NCBI RefSeq assembly: GCF_907164915.1
Contig: NC_061863.1
Span: 35,375,382-35,439,381 of the forward strand
DNA: 64,000 nt
Source of the DNA: Impatiens glandulifera
Lineage: Eukaryota > Streptophyta > Magnoliopsida > Ericales > Balsaminaceae
Reading direction: 5' to 3'
A model generated the notes under the pieces. It made no database searches. It was not told the origin of the DNA and saw only the letters and a list, made by a program, of their open reading frames with translations. The translations under genes were made by a program, and so were the position numbers. Shown here in pieces: positions 46,633 through 57,392 of the stretch. Each line of letters starts with the position of its first letter. Positions within the stretch are counted from its first letter, which is position 1.

Positions 46633-47037
46633 GTAAGAAACCACCTTGATTACTCACTAGAATCCTTTTGCTTATTTCTTACAAGTTTGATTAGTTTGTA
46701 AGCTACCCCAGTACTCCCAAGTTTATGTATTAGCTGAATTTATGTCAGTCCAATGCAATCTGATGTCGTGTCTTCTTGTGTTGCATTGGCTTTGTCTAAC
46801 ATATGAACTGTTTTATAATCTCCAGTTCTTTCTTGAAAATGGCAGATTTATCTAAGTCTAAGTAGTAATTTATTTTCATTGTCTTGTGTATGAAATTCCA
46901 ATTTGCAATCCTGTGTATCTCATGTTAGGGTTTAGGGTATTATTCTGCAATCATGTGTTCAAATATCTAATATGAACTAAGTAATTTTAATTTAATTTTT
47001 TGGGGCAGATTCTAGGTTGATTATTTTGATAAATAAT

Positions 47038-49035
47038 ATGTCACAAATAGAAGAGTCAGTTGATGTCATAGAAAGGAGGAGTAATAATGAATCTGATTCT
47101 ACAAGTTCAAGGATGCAAAGAAAAAAAATGAAACCAAGGTCAGATGTGTGGATGCATTTCGAAAAGTTTGAAAATAGTGAGGGAAATCAGATGGCTAGGT
47201 GCATAAATTGTAAGAAGGAGTATAGTGCACCATCGAGATTTGGAACAAACACCTTGAAACAACATTTAAATAGTTGTCAAACAAATCAGTGGAGAGAGAG
47301 AGGTCTAGACACAAGAAAAATAAGCTCTCCTTCGACATGGAAATTCGACCAAGATACTATTCGTAAAAGTTTGGCACGTATGCTCATAATAGATGAACTT
47401 CCTTTTTCCTTTGAGGATGGTGAAGGATTTAAGAAATTAATATCATCTGCGTGTCCTAAGTTTTACATTCCATCTAGATGGACAATGGCTAGGGATTGCT
47501 ATGATTTATATATGAGTGAGAAAGTAAAACTCACGACTTATTTTAAGAATAGTGATCAAAGGGTTTCCATTACCACCGACACTTGGACTTCGGTTCAAAG
47601 AGTAAACTATTTGTGTCTCACTACTCATTTTGTTGATAATGATTGGACACTAAATAAACGAATATTATCCTTCTGTCCGATTTCAAGTCACACTAGCGAA
47701 TCAATTGGAAAAACAGTTGAAAAATGTTTGATAGATTGGGGAGTTGACAAGATATTCACTGTTACTGTCGATAATGCAAGTTCCAATGACACTGCAGTGG
47801 CCTATTTAAAGAAAACTTTTATGAATTGGGGAACTAACATTTTGAAAGGAAAGTTGTTGCACATGCGATGCATTGCCCATATTGTGAATTTAATAGTTAC
47901 TGATGGTTTGAAAGAAGTTGATGATTCTATTAGTCGCATTAGAGGAGCAATTCGTTATGTGCGTCAATCCCCATCAAGACTTGCAAAATTTAAGCAATTT
48001 GCTGAATTAGAAAAGGTGCAATCAAAGAGATGGCTTTGTTTAGATGTCTCAACTCGTTGGAATTCTACTTATTTAATGTTGGACACTACTCAAAAATTTG
48101 AAAGAGTGTTCGATAGATATAAAAGGGAAGATGTTAATCTTTTGTTTGACCTTGATAACGGGGCTGGGATGCCATGAGTTGATGATTGGGCTTACACTCG
48201 TGCGTTTTGTTTAATGTTGAATCATTTTTACGAGCTCACTATACGAGTATCAGGTTCTTCGTATGTGACGTGTAATACTTTTCTTAATGAGATTAGTACA
48301 GTTCACTGCATATTGCAAGATTATGAAAACAGTGATGATGTGCATATATGTGACATGGCAAGAAGAATGAAAAGGAAATATGACAAATATTGGGGAGATA
48401 TAGAAAAAATGAATAAACTGATCTTTATATCAGTTATCATTGATCCTCGTCAAAAGATGGATTATGTCAGTTTCGCTTTAAAGGAAATGTACGGTGAAGA
48501 AATTGGGGCTAGAATGAGCATGCAAGTGAAACAAGATATGTATGAATTGTACAATGCATACAAAAATGAGTTGAATCCATCTAGTGATACTAATGAAAGA
48601 GTTCAATTAAGTGAATTGTTATCTCAATCAACTTTAATGGAAGACACAATGATGTTGCGTTATAAGAGGCACAAGATGGGAACATTAGGTGAAGAAAGGA
48701 AATTTGAACTGGACAAATATTTAAATGAAGACACTGAGAAAGATGTTGATGGATTTAGTGTTTTGGGATGGTGGAAAATAAATTTTCATAGATTTCCTAT
48801 CCTTTCACAAATGGCCCGAGATGTATTGGCAGTTCCGGTTTCCACCGTTTCTTCAGAGTCAGCATTTAGTACTTGCGGAAGAGTTGTAAATGATTTCAGA
48901 AGTTCACTTAGCCCACGGATTGTTCAAGGCCTAATATGTGCTCAAGATTGGCTTCGGACACCTTCACCTCTTATTGACATTGTTGTAGAAATAGATAACA
49001 TGGAAACATTGGAGAACGGTAATCTACTATTATAA
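47038..49035 (+). pseudogene. hAT transposase (BED finger + hATC), one in-frame stop
   Basis: ATG 47038 (MSQIEESVDV) is preferred over 47017 because it follows an acceptor-like GGGGCAG and leads into a typical start. The frame is open to 49035 (665 codons) except for TGA at 48175-48177. Order: BED-type zinc finger (about residues 42-85: C-IN-C-KKEYS ... H-LNS-C), transposase core (TDTWTS, VDNASSND, MRCIAHIVNLIV), RNase-H-like region, and C-terminal hATC dimerisation domain (FPILSQMARDVLAVP, SSESAFS, SLSPRIVQGLICAQDWL). It resembles the plant Ac-like/DAYSLEEPER group. Transposase of this type cuts and joins hAT ends. The single stop probably makes the copy inactive unless read through. Confidence 0.9.
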
Positions 49036-49589
49036 TTATAAATTTTTATCATATTTTAATGTAAATTTGTATGACATAACTTTTCTTTTACAGATTTGTC
49101 GGAAATAGCTTTTGAGTAGTCATTAATTGAAATATGATGATTGTCAAACAAAGGTATATGTTTAGCTGAATTCATATTTAAATTGTATGTTGATTGTTGG
49201 ATGATAGTATGTAACACTTATTTATTTGAAAGTGTGTTTTTTACAGATTGCTTGTTGGAGAATATCTAACATCATTGCTAGAAATAGGTTGGGGAAGGTG
49301 ATGTTAATGTGTACTTAGGTTGGGGGAAGGTAATTGAAGAAACTGAAGGATATTAGAGCACGTACTGTTGGAAATCTACAGAATCTTCAACTTGACTATG
49401 AACATTCAGATTTATGAGAATTCATGTCTTTATTTTTTATTTGCAATTTGTGATGGACTATGTACTTGAGTATATATTGTTCGATGATTGTATCTAAATT
49501 TTAAACAAGTTTATGACTATTTTCTAGTTCATATACTTGATTGTTTGATGTGTTAAGAAGTTTTAGGTGATAAAAGTCTTGAATGGGTA
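49036..49589 (+). other. 3' part of the hAT transposase unit
   Basis: An intron-like GT...CAG gap after the stop, then short sequence and AT-rich 3' UTR-like DNA. No further gene seen. Confidence 0.5.
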
Positions 49590-50470
49590 AAAAAAAGTGT
49601 ATTAAACGGATCAAAAACTCATTAAACGTATCAAAGATGTGTTAAATGGGGTTAAAAGAGTCAAATACTTATTAAATTGACTAAAATTGTATTAAACGTA
49701 TTAAAAATATGTTAAACATGCAAAAAAAACGTGAAAAACATGTTAAATGTGTGAAAAATGTGTTAAACGTGTGAAAAATATGTTAAACATGTCAAAAACG
49801 TGTTAAACGTGTGAAAAATGTATTAAATGTGTCAAAAACGTGTTAAACATGTTAAAAATGTGTTAATCGTGTCAAAAACGTGAAAAACATGTTAACATAT
49901 GAAAAACGTGTTAAACGTGTGAAAAACGTGTTAATTGTGTCAAAAACGTGAAAAACGTATTAAAAACGTGTTAAACATGTCAAAAACGTGTGAAAATGAA
50001 TTAAATGTGTTAAACGTGTTAAAACGTGTTAAACATGTTTAAAATATGTTGATCGTGTCAAAAACGTAAAAACCGTGTCAAAAACATGTTAAAAACGTCA
50101 AAAATGTGAAAAACGTGTTAAACGCGTGAAGAACATGTTAATCGTATCAAAAACGTGTTAATCGTATGAAAAGCGTGTTTAAAGTTTGAAAAATGCTTTT
50201 TAAGTGTGAAAACGTGTTAATCGTGTTAATCATGTCAAAAACGTAAAAAACGTGTTAAACGTGTGAAAAAACGTGTTAATCGTGTCAAAAACGTGAAAAT
50301 GTGTCAAAAACGTGTTAAACGTGTGAAAAACGTGTTAATCGTGTCAAAAACGTGAAAACGTGTCAAAACGTGTCAAAACGTGCTAAAAACGTGAAAAACG
50401 TATTAAAATATTAAAAATGTGTTAAACGAATAAAAATATGTTAAATAAGTAAAATACATGTTAAATAAAA
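49590..50470 (+). repeat. CGTGTTAAACGTGTGAAAAA-type short-period array
   Basis: About 880 bases of irregular repeats built from ACGTGTTAAAC, GTGTCAAAA and GTGTGAAAA in changing order, inside the hAT element just before its right subterminal repeats. Period is irregular, roughly 11-24 bases. Confidence 0.85.
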
Positions 50471-50479
50471 AAATAAAAA

Positions 50480-50605
50480 ATTAATTTGGGTTACCCAACC
50501 CAACCCATATTAGTAAATAATATGGGTTGGGTTATGGGTTGGGTAATTTAATTTGGGTTGAATACGGGTTGGGTAATACGGGTTGGGTTTACCCGTTTGC
50601 TCACC
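50480..50605 (-). repeat. Right subterminal repeats of the hAT element
   Basis: GGGTTGGGT/ACCCAACCC words mirror those at the left end, followed by the terminal TGCTCACCCCTA. Confidence 0.7.
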
Positions 50606-50617
50606 CCTACGTATTAT

Positions 50618-50900
50618 GAAGTGATTTGTGAACCGCAATGATGCGGTGTTTTGACCTTGACCGGAAAGTTATACGAACACAGGTTTGTCTATCGATTTAA
50701 CTAGTTATTTAGATGAGTGTTCTGAATACTTACAATTTTTGATTAAGCGGTTCTTCTTGAAACCGTGCATAATTGCGAAGACGCGGTTTCTCTAATATTG
50801 ACAGGATACTTCAATGAAACATGGAAGATTACATCTTTGGTTGTTCCATTCATTTACAGATAACCCATTAACCTAACGAAATAAGAAAATCGATCATAGT
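50618..50900 (-). other. Continuation of module 3 upstream region after the hAT insertion
   Basis: Non-coding sequence with GCGGTT/AACCGC words as on the left side of the hAT element. No gene seen. Its boundary with E6 is not clear. Confidence 0.4.
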
Positions 50901-50915
50901 CAACAAAAGGGTCGT

Positions 50916-51491
50916 TTATGATCGATGACCTCTTTTGGTCAACACCATAGTTTTCAGGTTGTTGAATATGACCGATGACCAATTTATGGGAGCATAACTC
51001 ATGATGTAGGTCATCATGTTATACACCTTTTTAGAGTACCGCTGGTTAGGGGATTGGGAGATTAACGAACGATTGACGATTTCAAGTAGAAGCTGGATGT
51101 GGAACCGAAGACAGGTCTTTGGCCCGTTGTTCTCCACCGGCACCCCGGTTCCGGAGAACCGCCAAGCGTAGGATACCGCGGCGCTGCCTTACCGGGGCGG
51201 GAAGTCCGAAAACCCTTCGGTGGGCAGGTTGAACATTTGCGCAAATTCGGCTTCATCTAGCCAGAAAGTATGGTCTCTCACCGTGGAAACAATGTAGTTT
51301 CCTCTTACGCATGCACTCCTAAAGAAAGTCTTAACATCCTCAAGGAGTATAGAGCCGGATTCTTCGAGAAAGGTGCGAAGACCGGTGTTAATGAGGGACT
51401 CAAACAACATCTCCTTTGTTTCTTGATCACTGATCTCCAAGCAAGAGTCAAAATCAATACTTAGGAAATTTGGTAGTGTTCGGCTCGGCAT
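50916..51491 (-). pseudogene. Accessory gene copy 6a, frameshifted
   Basis: It starts with ATG 51491 (MPSRTLPNFLSIDFDS). The N-terminal domain is recognisable: LINTGLRTFLEE, VKTFFRSA and FNLPTEG in the first frame (to 51189), then ENNGPKTCLRF, SKKVYNMMTYI and APINWSSVIFNNL in another frame (51143-50916). A frameshift lies near 51180, and the protein is cut soon after the INW motif. No coiled coil or tail remains. Confidence 0.6.
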
Positions 51492-51958
51492 GATTCAAAC
51501 TTTGTTAAGAGAGAGAGATGGAGTTCAAGAGATTTATGATTTGAGATGTGTTAAGTTGATTAGGGAATGGCCCTTTATATAGATCCGATTTTGGAGGGAA
51601 AATATCAACATTGAATGTCAGTTTTGTCTTATTGGAGAAGAGAATATTTATGTTTCCAAAGTGTGTTGGGAAGATGTTACTTTTGACCGTTTGCGGAGCT
51701 CGAGATGGTATTTAGTTGAAAAGTAACCAAATTAGTTGGGTAGTAATTACTCATGTAGTTGGGGGTTACCTCATTAATTAAATGTTACTTTTCATTAATG
51801 ACTAATGCAACAACAAACTGAAAAGTAACTGATTGAAACCAAAGATAACCTAGACTAAACCGAAGAGAACATATATGAAACCGAAATGATCATAAGAGAG
51901 TTGAACAAAGATACAGCCGGTGCGTGCAACAAAATGACCGGGTGTAGGAAGGAGTGAC
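51492..51958. other. Leader/promoter of gene 6a and 3' sequence of gene 6b
   Basis: Apart from the TATA box the stretch is AT-rich. On the minus strand the 6b frame ends at 51959 and only UTR-like sequence follows. Confidence 0.5.
51573..51582 (-). promoter_or_regulatory. TATA box of accessory gene 6a
   Basis: CTATATAAAG on the minus strand, 82 bases before the ATG, followed by a leader with CTCCATCTCTCTCTC. Confidence 0.6.
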
Positions 51959-52720
51959 CTAATATCCGCTGGAGGAGACGACACCGTTGGGGTTGTTGCG
52001 GCGGTTCCTCCTCTTCCAAGCCTTCTCAAACCGCTCAAAGAAAGAGTCGGTGACTTCCTTGGTGAGCACTTGAGCTTGGTTTAGACCTTCGCCCGGACAG
52101 GTCGGAAATCCAAGCTCAAGAAGCAGACAGCTCATTTGGGGAACGAGGCCGACTGTTCGATCGCCAATCATCCAGATTAGGACGTCGAACAGTACCCTTG
52201 ACCAATTAACCGGTGTGCCGGTGGTTATAGCAACCATCATGTTAAAGGTTGCGGTACAGTAGGTGTTCGTCACATCTCTTCCTAAGATGCTTCGACCGAT
52301 CACGTCATTAAGGAGCTTATATTCAGCTCTCAACAGTGACTTCGTACCATGGTCATCAACGGGTTTGTTAGACCGTGCAAAGGTGAGGGAAATATCGGCC
52401 TTTAAGTCGGCCGGAACATTGAGATCGGTCAGCCCTTGCTTTGGTAGGCTGAAACATCTCGCAAAGTCATTTTCGGTGAAGTCAAACATTATGCCTCCCA
52501 CTTTTGATTGGATATGGGTGTCAAAATGAGGAGTTTCTCTGAAAACCCTGGCATTGTAAAGAAATTCCAGGACAGATTCAGAATAGATGATATGCTTGTC
52601 ATCTAGAAAGTACTGAAGGCCGGTGTCTTCAAGTGATTTGATCATCTTGAATACATCATAGTGTTCAGTACTCAGGGCAGATTTGAAGTCCACTTGAAGG
52701 ATGTTTGGAAACTGAGACAT
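51959..52720 (-). CDS. Accessory gene copy 6b, intact single-domain form (253 aa)
   Basis: ATG 52720 (MSQFPNILQVDFKSA) is chosen over the upstream in-frame ATG 52780, because the TATA box at 52781-52790 would place transcription start downstream of the latter. The frame is open for 253 codons. It contains the whole N-terminal domain: GLQYFLDD, VLEFLYNARV, the FSLPKQG version of the LPTEG motif, YKLLNDVIGRSILG and TPVNWSRVLFDVL, then a basic end (AWKRRNRRN). The linker, coiled coil and RGG parts of the long copies are absent, so this is a short form or a truncated but open one. No transmembrane segment is obvious. It is the only undamaged copy of the family here. Function unknown. Confidence 0.65.
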   Translation of the reverse strand: MSQFPNILQVDFKSALSTEHYDVFKMIKSLEDTGLQYFLDDKHIIYSESVLEFLYNARVFRETPHFDTHIQSKVGGIMFDFTENDFARCFSLPKQGLTDLNVPADLKADISLTFARSNKPVDDHGTKSLLRAEYKLLNDVIGRSILGRDVTNTYCTATFNMMVAITTGTPVNWSRVLFDVLIWMIGDRTVGLVPQMSCLLLELGFPTCPGEGLNQAQVLTKEVTDSFFERFEKAWKRRNRRNNPNGVVSSSGY

Positions 52721-52780
52721 TTTTGTCTTAGTAAGAGAGTGAGTTATAATTTGTGATTGTTTTGTATAAGGTTTGTTCAA

Positions 52781-52790
52781 CTTATATACT
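52781..52790 (-). promoter_or_regulatory. TATA box of accessory gene 6b
   Basis: AGTATATAAG on the minus strand, 61 bases before the chosen ATG. Confidence 0.55.
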
Positions 52791-52839
52791 AGTGGAGGGA
52801 TGATCTAATTATCTAGTGTATCACATGTGATAATGTCTA

Positions 52840-53590
52840 TTAACCATAGGATAAAAGGTTTTGCAAAAAATAAGCATGTCTATAGCCTGGGATGTTGGTC
52901 AGAAATATTACCCAAGTAAATTTAGAATAGTCATAAATAACTACCATAGTATATTGCATGCCTCCTAGACTAGTTACTCTAACCGTACCAAACAGATCCA
53001 TATGCAGGAGTTCTAAGCACCGTTCAGATTGATAATTTCCTTTACTTTTAAAAGATGACTTTATTTGTTTACCCATTTGACATGCAGCACACACTTTATC
53101 TTTTGAAAATTTTAATATTTGGAAAACCGTAAACTAGTTTTTTAGAGCATATGAAGTTGATTGTTTTGAAATTCAGATTGTTTATCCGTTTATGCCAAAA
53201 CCAGTTTGGATCATTTCCAGCTATCATGCATACAGATTTTTCAAAATCAGTTTTCCAATTAACTTTGTAAATATTTCCCATTCGGTTACCGGTTAAAAGA
53301 ATGTCATTTTGATGATTCTTAACTAAGCATGCATTCTTATGAAACTCAACTTTATATCCTACATCGCACATTTGACTTATGCTTAACAGGTTCAAATGCA
53401 GGTTTTCTACTAGTAGCACATTATTTATGGACAGGTTACCATGGACAATCTTACCCTTGCCCAAGGTTTTACCTTTCGAGTTGTCACCAAATGTGATAAC
53501 CGCTCTGGTTTCATAGGTGATGTCTGCTAGCAGCTTCTCGTTGTCGGTCATGTGTCTCGAGCATCCTCTATCCAGATACCATTCTGGTTG
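52840..53590 (-). pseudogene. Copia pol N-terminal fragment (protease to integrase start)
   Basis: On the minus strand a WYLD-RGCSRHMTD stretch marks the protease active site, but the expected D-S-G reads D-R-G. GAG-pre-integrase sequence follows (NVLLVENLHLNLLSISQMCD, WFWHKRINNLN), a stop near 53096, then CAACQMGKQ, LLHMDLFG and a YDYSKFTWVIF segment of the integrase core. Homology stops near 52865, before the second catalytic Asp. It is closely related to E5 pol. Not functional. Confidence 0.8.
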
Positions 53591-53641
53591 CTTCTCCTAA
53601 CATGTAAAAGAAAGATATTTACACCTTTTTGGTACCCACAT

Positions 53642-54307
53642 TCAGTTGGGTCCATGGTTGATTAGTCCCTTTGGGATCCAGACTTGAATGAGTCGGATCA
53701 CCTTCCTGGTATCTGTTCTTATGGTATTCGGCTTAACTTCTTGATCCTTGCTCAAGAATGCTTTATATCGTGGTGATGAATGTTTTTGAAATCAAGATTT
53801 ACTTGTTATATTTTGTTTATTTTCTGTCAGGTTGGCTTTCCTTTTCTCAGGATGAAGCCAGTTTTCTGAATCGGTCGGACTCACATATTTTAATTCCGAT
53901 TTTTTGACAGTTTCTGCCTCATTGTTGGTTGAAGAGCTCTTGACAAATCTTATAAATGGAAGATTGTCTTTTGTGAGTTTCATCCCGTTAGATTAGTTTG
54001 GTTCGTTTGATTTATTTTGTTTATATCTAATACCAAATCTACACTTGGGGTGTCTTTTATAGTTACACATCTGATCTACGACTTTACGAGATCTTTCCCA
54101 CGCAGCCGTAACATACAGTGCTCGTTCATCGACTTCAGTTACCGGTTGAACTGTCTCCTCATTTTCTAAGGATATTTCAGCCGGTTCATACACTGTGGTT
54201 TCGCATGATTCATCAGCGATACCACTTGACTCTACGGTTTTATATTCTACCGGAGTCGGTATGTACGCCGATATGTTTCTGAACTCAGCGACCATTTCGT
54301 TGAGTGC
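53642..54307 (-). pseudogene. Copia gag C-terminal fragment (E6)
   Basis: Minus-strand sequence from SALNEMVAEFRNIS through YKRHPKCRFGIRYKQNKS, TKDNLPFIRFVKSS and SPTDSENWLHPEKRKA matches the E5 gag C-terminal half (ALNDMVEEYKN, YRHPRCKNGLGY, TKGNLPFIKFLKS). Stops at 53993 and about 53790 break it. The usual gag stop lies at 53642-53644. The N-terminal half is replaced by the duplicated segment at 54308. Confidence 0.75.
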
Positions 54308-54308
54308 A

Positions 54309-57300
54309 GAAAGATTGGCGCACTGTGAGGACAAGACTTTAATTAGCCTCGACATCCCCTTGGAAGTGCCGTGACACTAATGGGCCGTAACACTAAGCTA
54401 CTGAAATCACACACCCTTTGCACACTAAGATGCACCTTTTGAAAACCTACCCAACAACCACCAATATTTTAATTGGTCACAAGAGTTGTTTATGGTTTAA
54501 GGTTTTAGTTTTCCCAAAATTAAGAACCGTCCCTTTGTAAGTTCTTGTTTTTCTTCTATTTTGCATTTGTCTTTATTTATTCAATAAACATTTGCCTTTA
54601 TCTTTCCTTATTATATAATATAATTGCATGTTTAAATTATTAATATAGGTTTTAATTTTCTGCACCTTAATGATGTAAATATGTAAAATAACAATAACAT
54701 GTAAATAAATAAAAAGTAAAACAAAAAAAAAAACAAAATACGTTTTAAGAAAAAAAAAACACAATCTGCTTCATTATACAGTTTTATTTTTTTAAAATAT
54801 TTTTTGAATGATTAGATCTAAGATTTTCTGTTTATATAAATATTTATTAATATGTTATAAATTTTATTTGCATGTTTTCATGCAATTTGGGATCCATTTG
54901 GATCACAAAAAATTAGTTAGAATAGTGTCAGGTCGAAAACTAAAAGAACAGTAGGTTTGTTGCTTTAGCGACGCTTAGGACCCACATATTGAACCTCATG
55001 CTAAGCCAGGACCGAGAATGAGGACCAATGACCAATGATCGAGGACCAAGACTGAGGGCCGAGACCGATGACCAAGACCGAGACTGATGACCAAGGACTG
55101 AGGAACGAGACCGAGGACCAAGACTGAGGCCGATCGAGGACCGCTATTTATTCATACTATTTGACTGAGGATACACTCTAGGATTGACAAAAGAGACTTG
55201 CACGAGCATCTGACCGAATTGGGTCTGAATTTTGATCGAGTGTTAATTTTTCGACCTTGGAGGCTTAGTCGTGACCCATTTTTTTATTTTTCATTTTTTT
55301 TATATATTTATGCACTTTAGACTTAGGTTTATTTTGTTGACACTTTTTATTTATTTGTTTCCATAGATAGGGTTGTGGCTTGTTTGATCCTAGGTTAGAA
55401 TAAAATTTTAAAATCAAACCCTTAACTAAAAATTGAACCTAATCATAATTTAGACTTTTGATTTTTCTTTTATGAGTTCTCTTGGACTTTAATTTTTTTT
55501 ATAAAATAAAAAAATAAAAACAGAATTTAATAGAGCCTCTATATTATTTACTAATTCACTTTAATAAAATTCTTAAAAATTAATTTTGACTTAAGCCAAT
55601 TAAATGTTGATATAATGTGCTTAATCTCGATTCTTTAGAAAAACTTTGTTTGTTGATTATTTGTCTAGGCTTTTAAGATTTGTCTTTGTTTATTTTCTTC
55701 CTTGTCTTTTCTTGCATTCAAACCTTTGAAATGTTGAAAATAGAAAAATCTAAATTGTAAAGCATAAGTAATTTAAAAAATGGCCAAAATTAATTAGTAG
55801 ACACCTTAGGAGTGTTGTAGGGCATATTGTCTAAAAAACCCTTTCCCACACGTAACTAAATGTCAAACTCACTTTCGTAATTTTCTAATTTAAAAAATTA
55901 TGTAGCAACTCTTTAGTTGTGAATTTAATTAATATTGAAAAATCTATAGAAGATCTATTACAATTTTCCATTAAAAACTCATAATCTCTCCTAGATTTTA
56001 CGGAAAAGTTAATTATGGAGTCAACTATAAAGTCTCATTTTTTATCTTTAAATTTTCAATAACCTGAAAATAATTCTCTCTCTTACATTTTCTAAATCAA
56101 ATTTTAAAAAGCGTTCCAGATTTTATTAAACTGGTCGATAATTTTTTTTTAAATCGATCTCAATAATCATGTTTAAATGGTAGGATTTAATTTAAGAATT
56201 TTGTAGTACAATAAACATCAGATTCATTATGTTGGATATAGAGGAAAGAAAATATAAAATTTATATTTAGATACTATTGACAAAATTACATTTTCCTTAA
56301 ATGATTAATTCTTGAGTTCATTCATGTTTATCTATAATTATAGGTATAGACATGCTTAAGCTGAGACTGATTGTGACCATTATCTCAACCATTGATAAGT
56401 TTCTATAAATAATTTACTTTTATTGTCTTTTTTTATTCATAAGTTTGTTGTGTTTCTCTATTTAGATATTTAAGTTTATAATAGGTTTTAATGTTGCTTA
56501 TAAGGCTAATATCTTATACAAGCTTAATCTTGGACATATTGTGACCATTATCCCCCCGAATTAAAAGTTTATGCAGTAAATTTACTTTTGTTTCATTTTT
56601 TTATTTTTAGTTTTAAGTTACAGTTATTAGTACATTATGTTTGTCTAAGATTAGATGTATAAACAAATTTAAGCTTGGTGTGATTGTAATCATTATGTCA
56701 ACTGATAAGTTTATATAAAGAAATTGACTTTTGTTGCTTTTCTTTATTTCTTAACTTATAGTTATTAGTTCATTCATGTTTGCCTAGAATTATAGGTATA
56801 ATATTGTTTAAATTACAATATTTAATTTAAAAATTATTGATTAATTAAAATAACATCAGATTTATTATGTTAGATATAAGGGCAATACAAGACAAATTTT
56901 ATATTTGACTATTAAATAACAAAATTACATTTTCCATAAATTATTAATATTTATGTTATGGTTATTAGTTCATTCATGTTTTCTTAATATTATATGTATA
57001 TATATGTTTAAGCTTTGAGTGACTGTGACTATTATCTTAACCATTGATAATTTTATGCAGTAAATTAATTTTTGCTGCCTTTTTTATTTTATTTATTAAG
57101 TTATGGTTATTAGTTCATTAATATTTTTCATTTGAAAAATAACTTAACGTCATTTCATTAAAACTCAAAAGTGGGAGAAATGGTCAAATATTTAGACAAA
57201 CCTTAACTTTGATTAAAATAATCAAATGACACTAGAGTATTTGTGAGAAACAAACAAAAAGCAGAGATTACAGACAACAAAAACATACAAACCATATTAC

Positions 57301-57392
57301 TTAACATTCTTATTCAATGTATCCAATATCATTTTCTTTACTTTCGGATCTCAATCTACTGCTCTTGCATCTCACCTACTTTGCCTAATCAC
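54309..57392. other. Non-coding part of copy 2
   Basis: Long AT-rich stretch with the GACCGAG minisatellite (about 55003-55142) and units of the decayed repeat array (about 56300-57130). No gene seen. Confidence 0.6.

Larger units (their letters stand above)
45556..50609 (+). mobile_element. hAT transposon, 5,054 bp, near-autonomous
   Basis: The terminal inverted repeats are TAGGGGTGAGCA and TGCTCACCCCTA. CGTATTAT flanks both ends (45548-45555 and 50610-50617), an exact 8-bp target duplication as expected for hAT. Inside are subterminal GGGTTGGGT-type repeats, two exons resembling a host hydrolase gene, a transposase with a single stop, and a long short-period repeat. It sits in the upstream region of module 3. 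Confidence 0.95.
50901..54307 (-). mobile_element. Composite Copia remnant E6 (minus strand)
   Basis: On the minus strand: truncated gag (54307-53642), start of pol through early integrase (53590-52840), then two accessory genes in a row (52720-51959 and 51491-50916), each with a TATA box. RT and RNase H are absent: integrase sequence passes straight into the accessory-gene promoter. LTRs are not visible at either end. The right edge is cut by duplicated segment copy 2 at 54308. Confidence 0.65.

Noticed and set aside
54100..54355. Gag start at 54355
   Set aside because: The first residues are read from duplicated-segment sequence, not gag; the frame only happens to stay open across the breakpoint.
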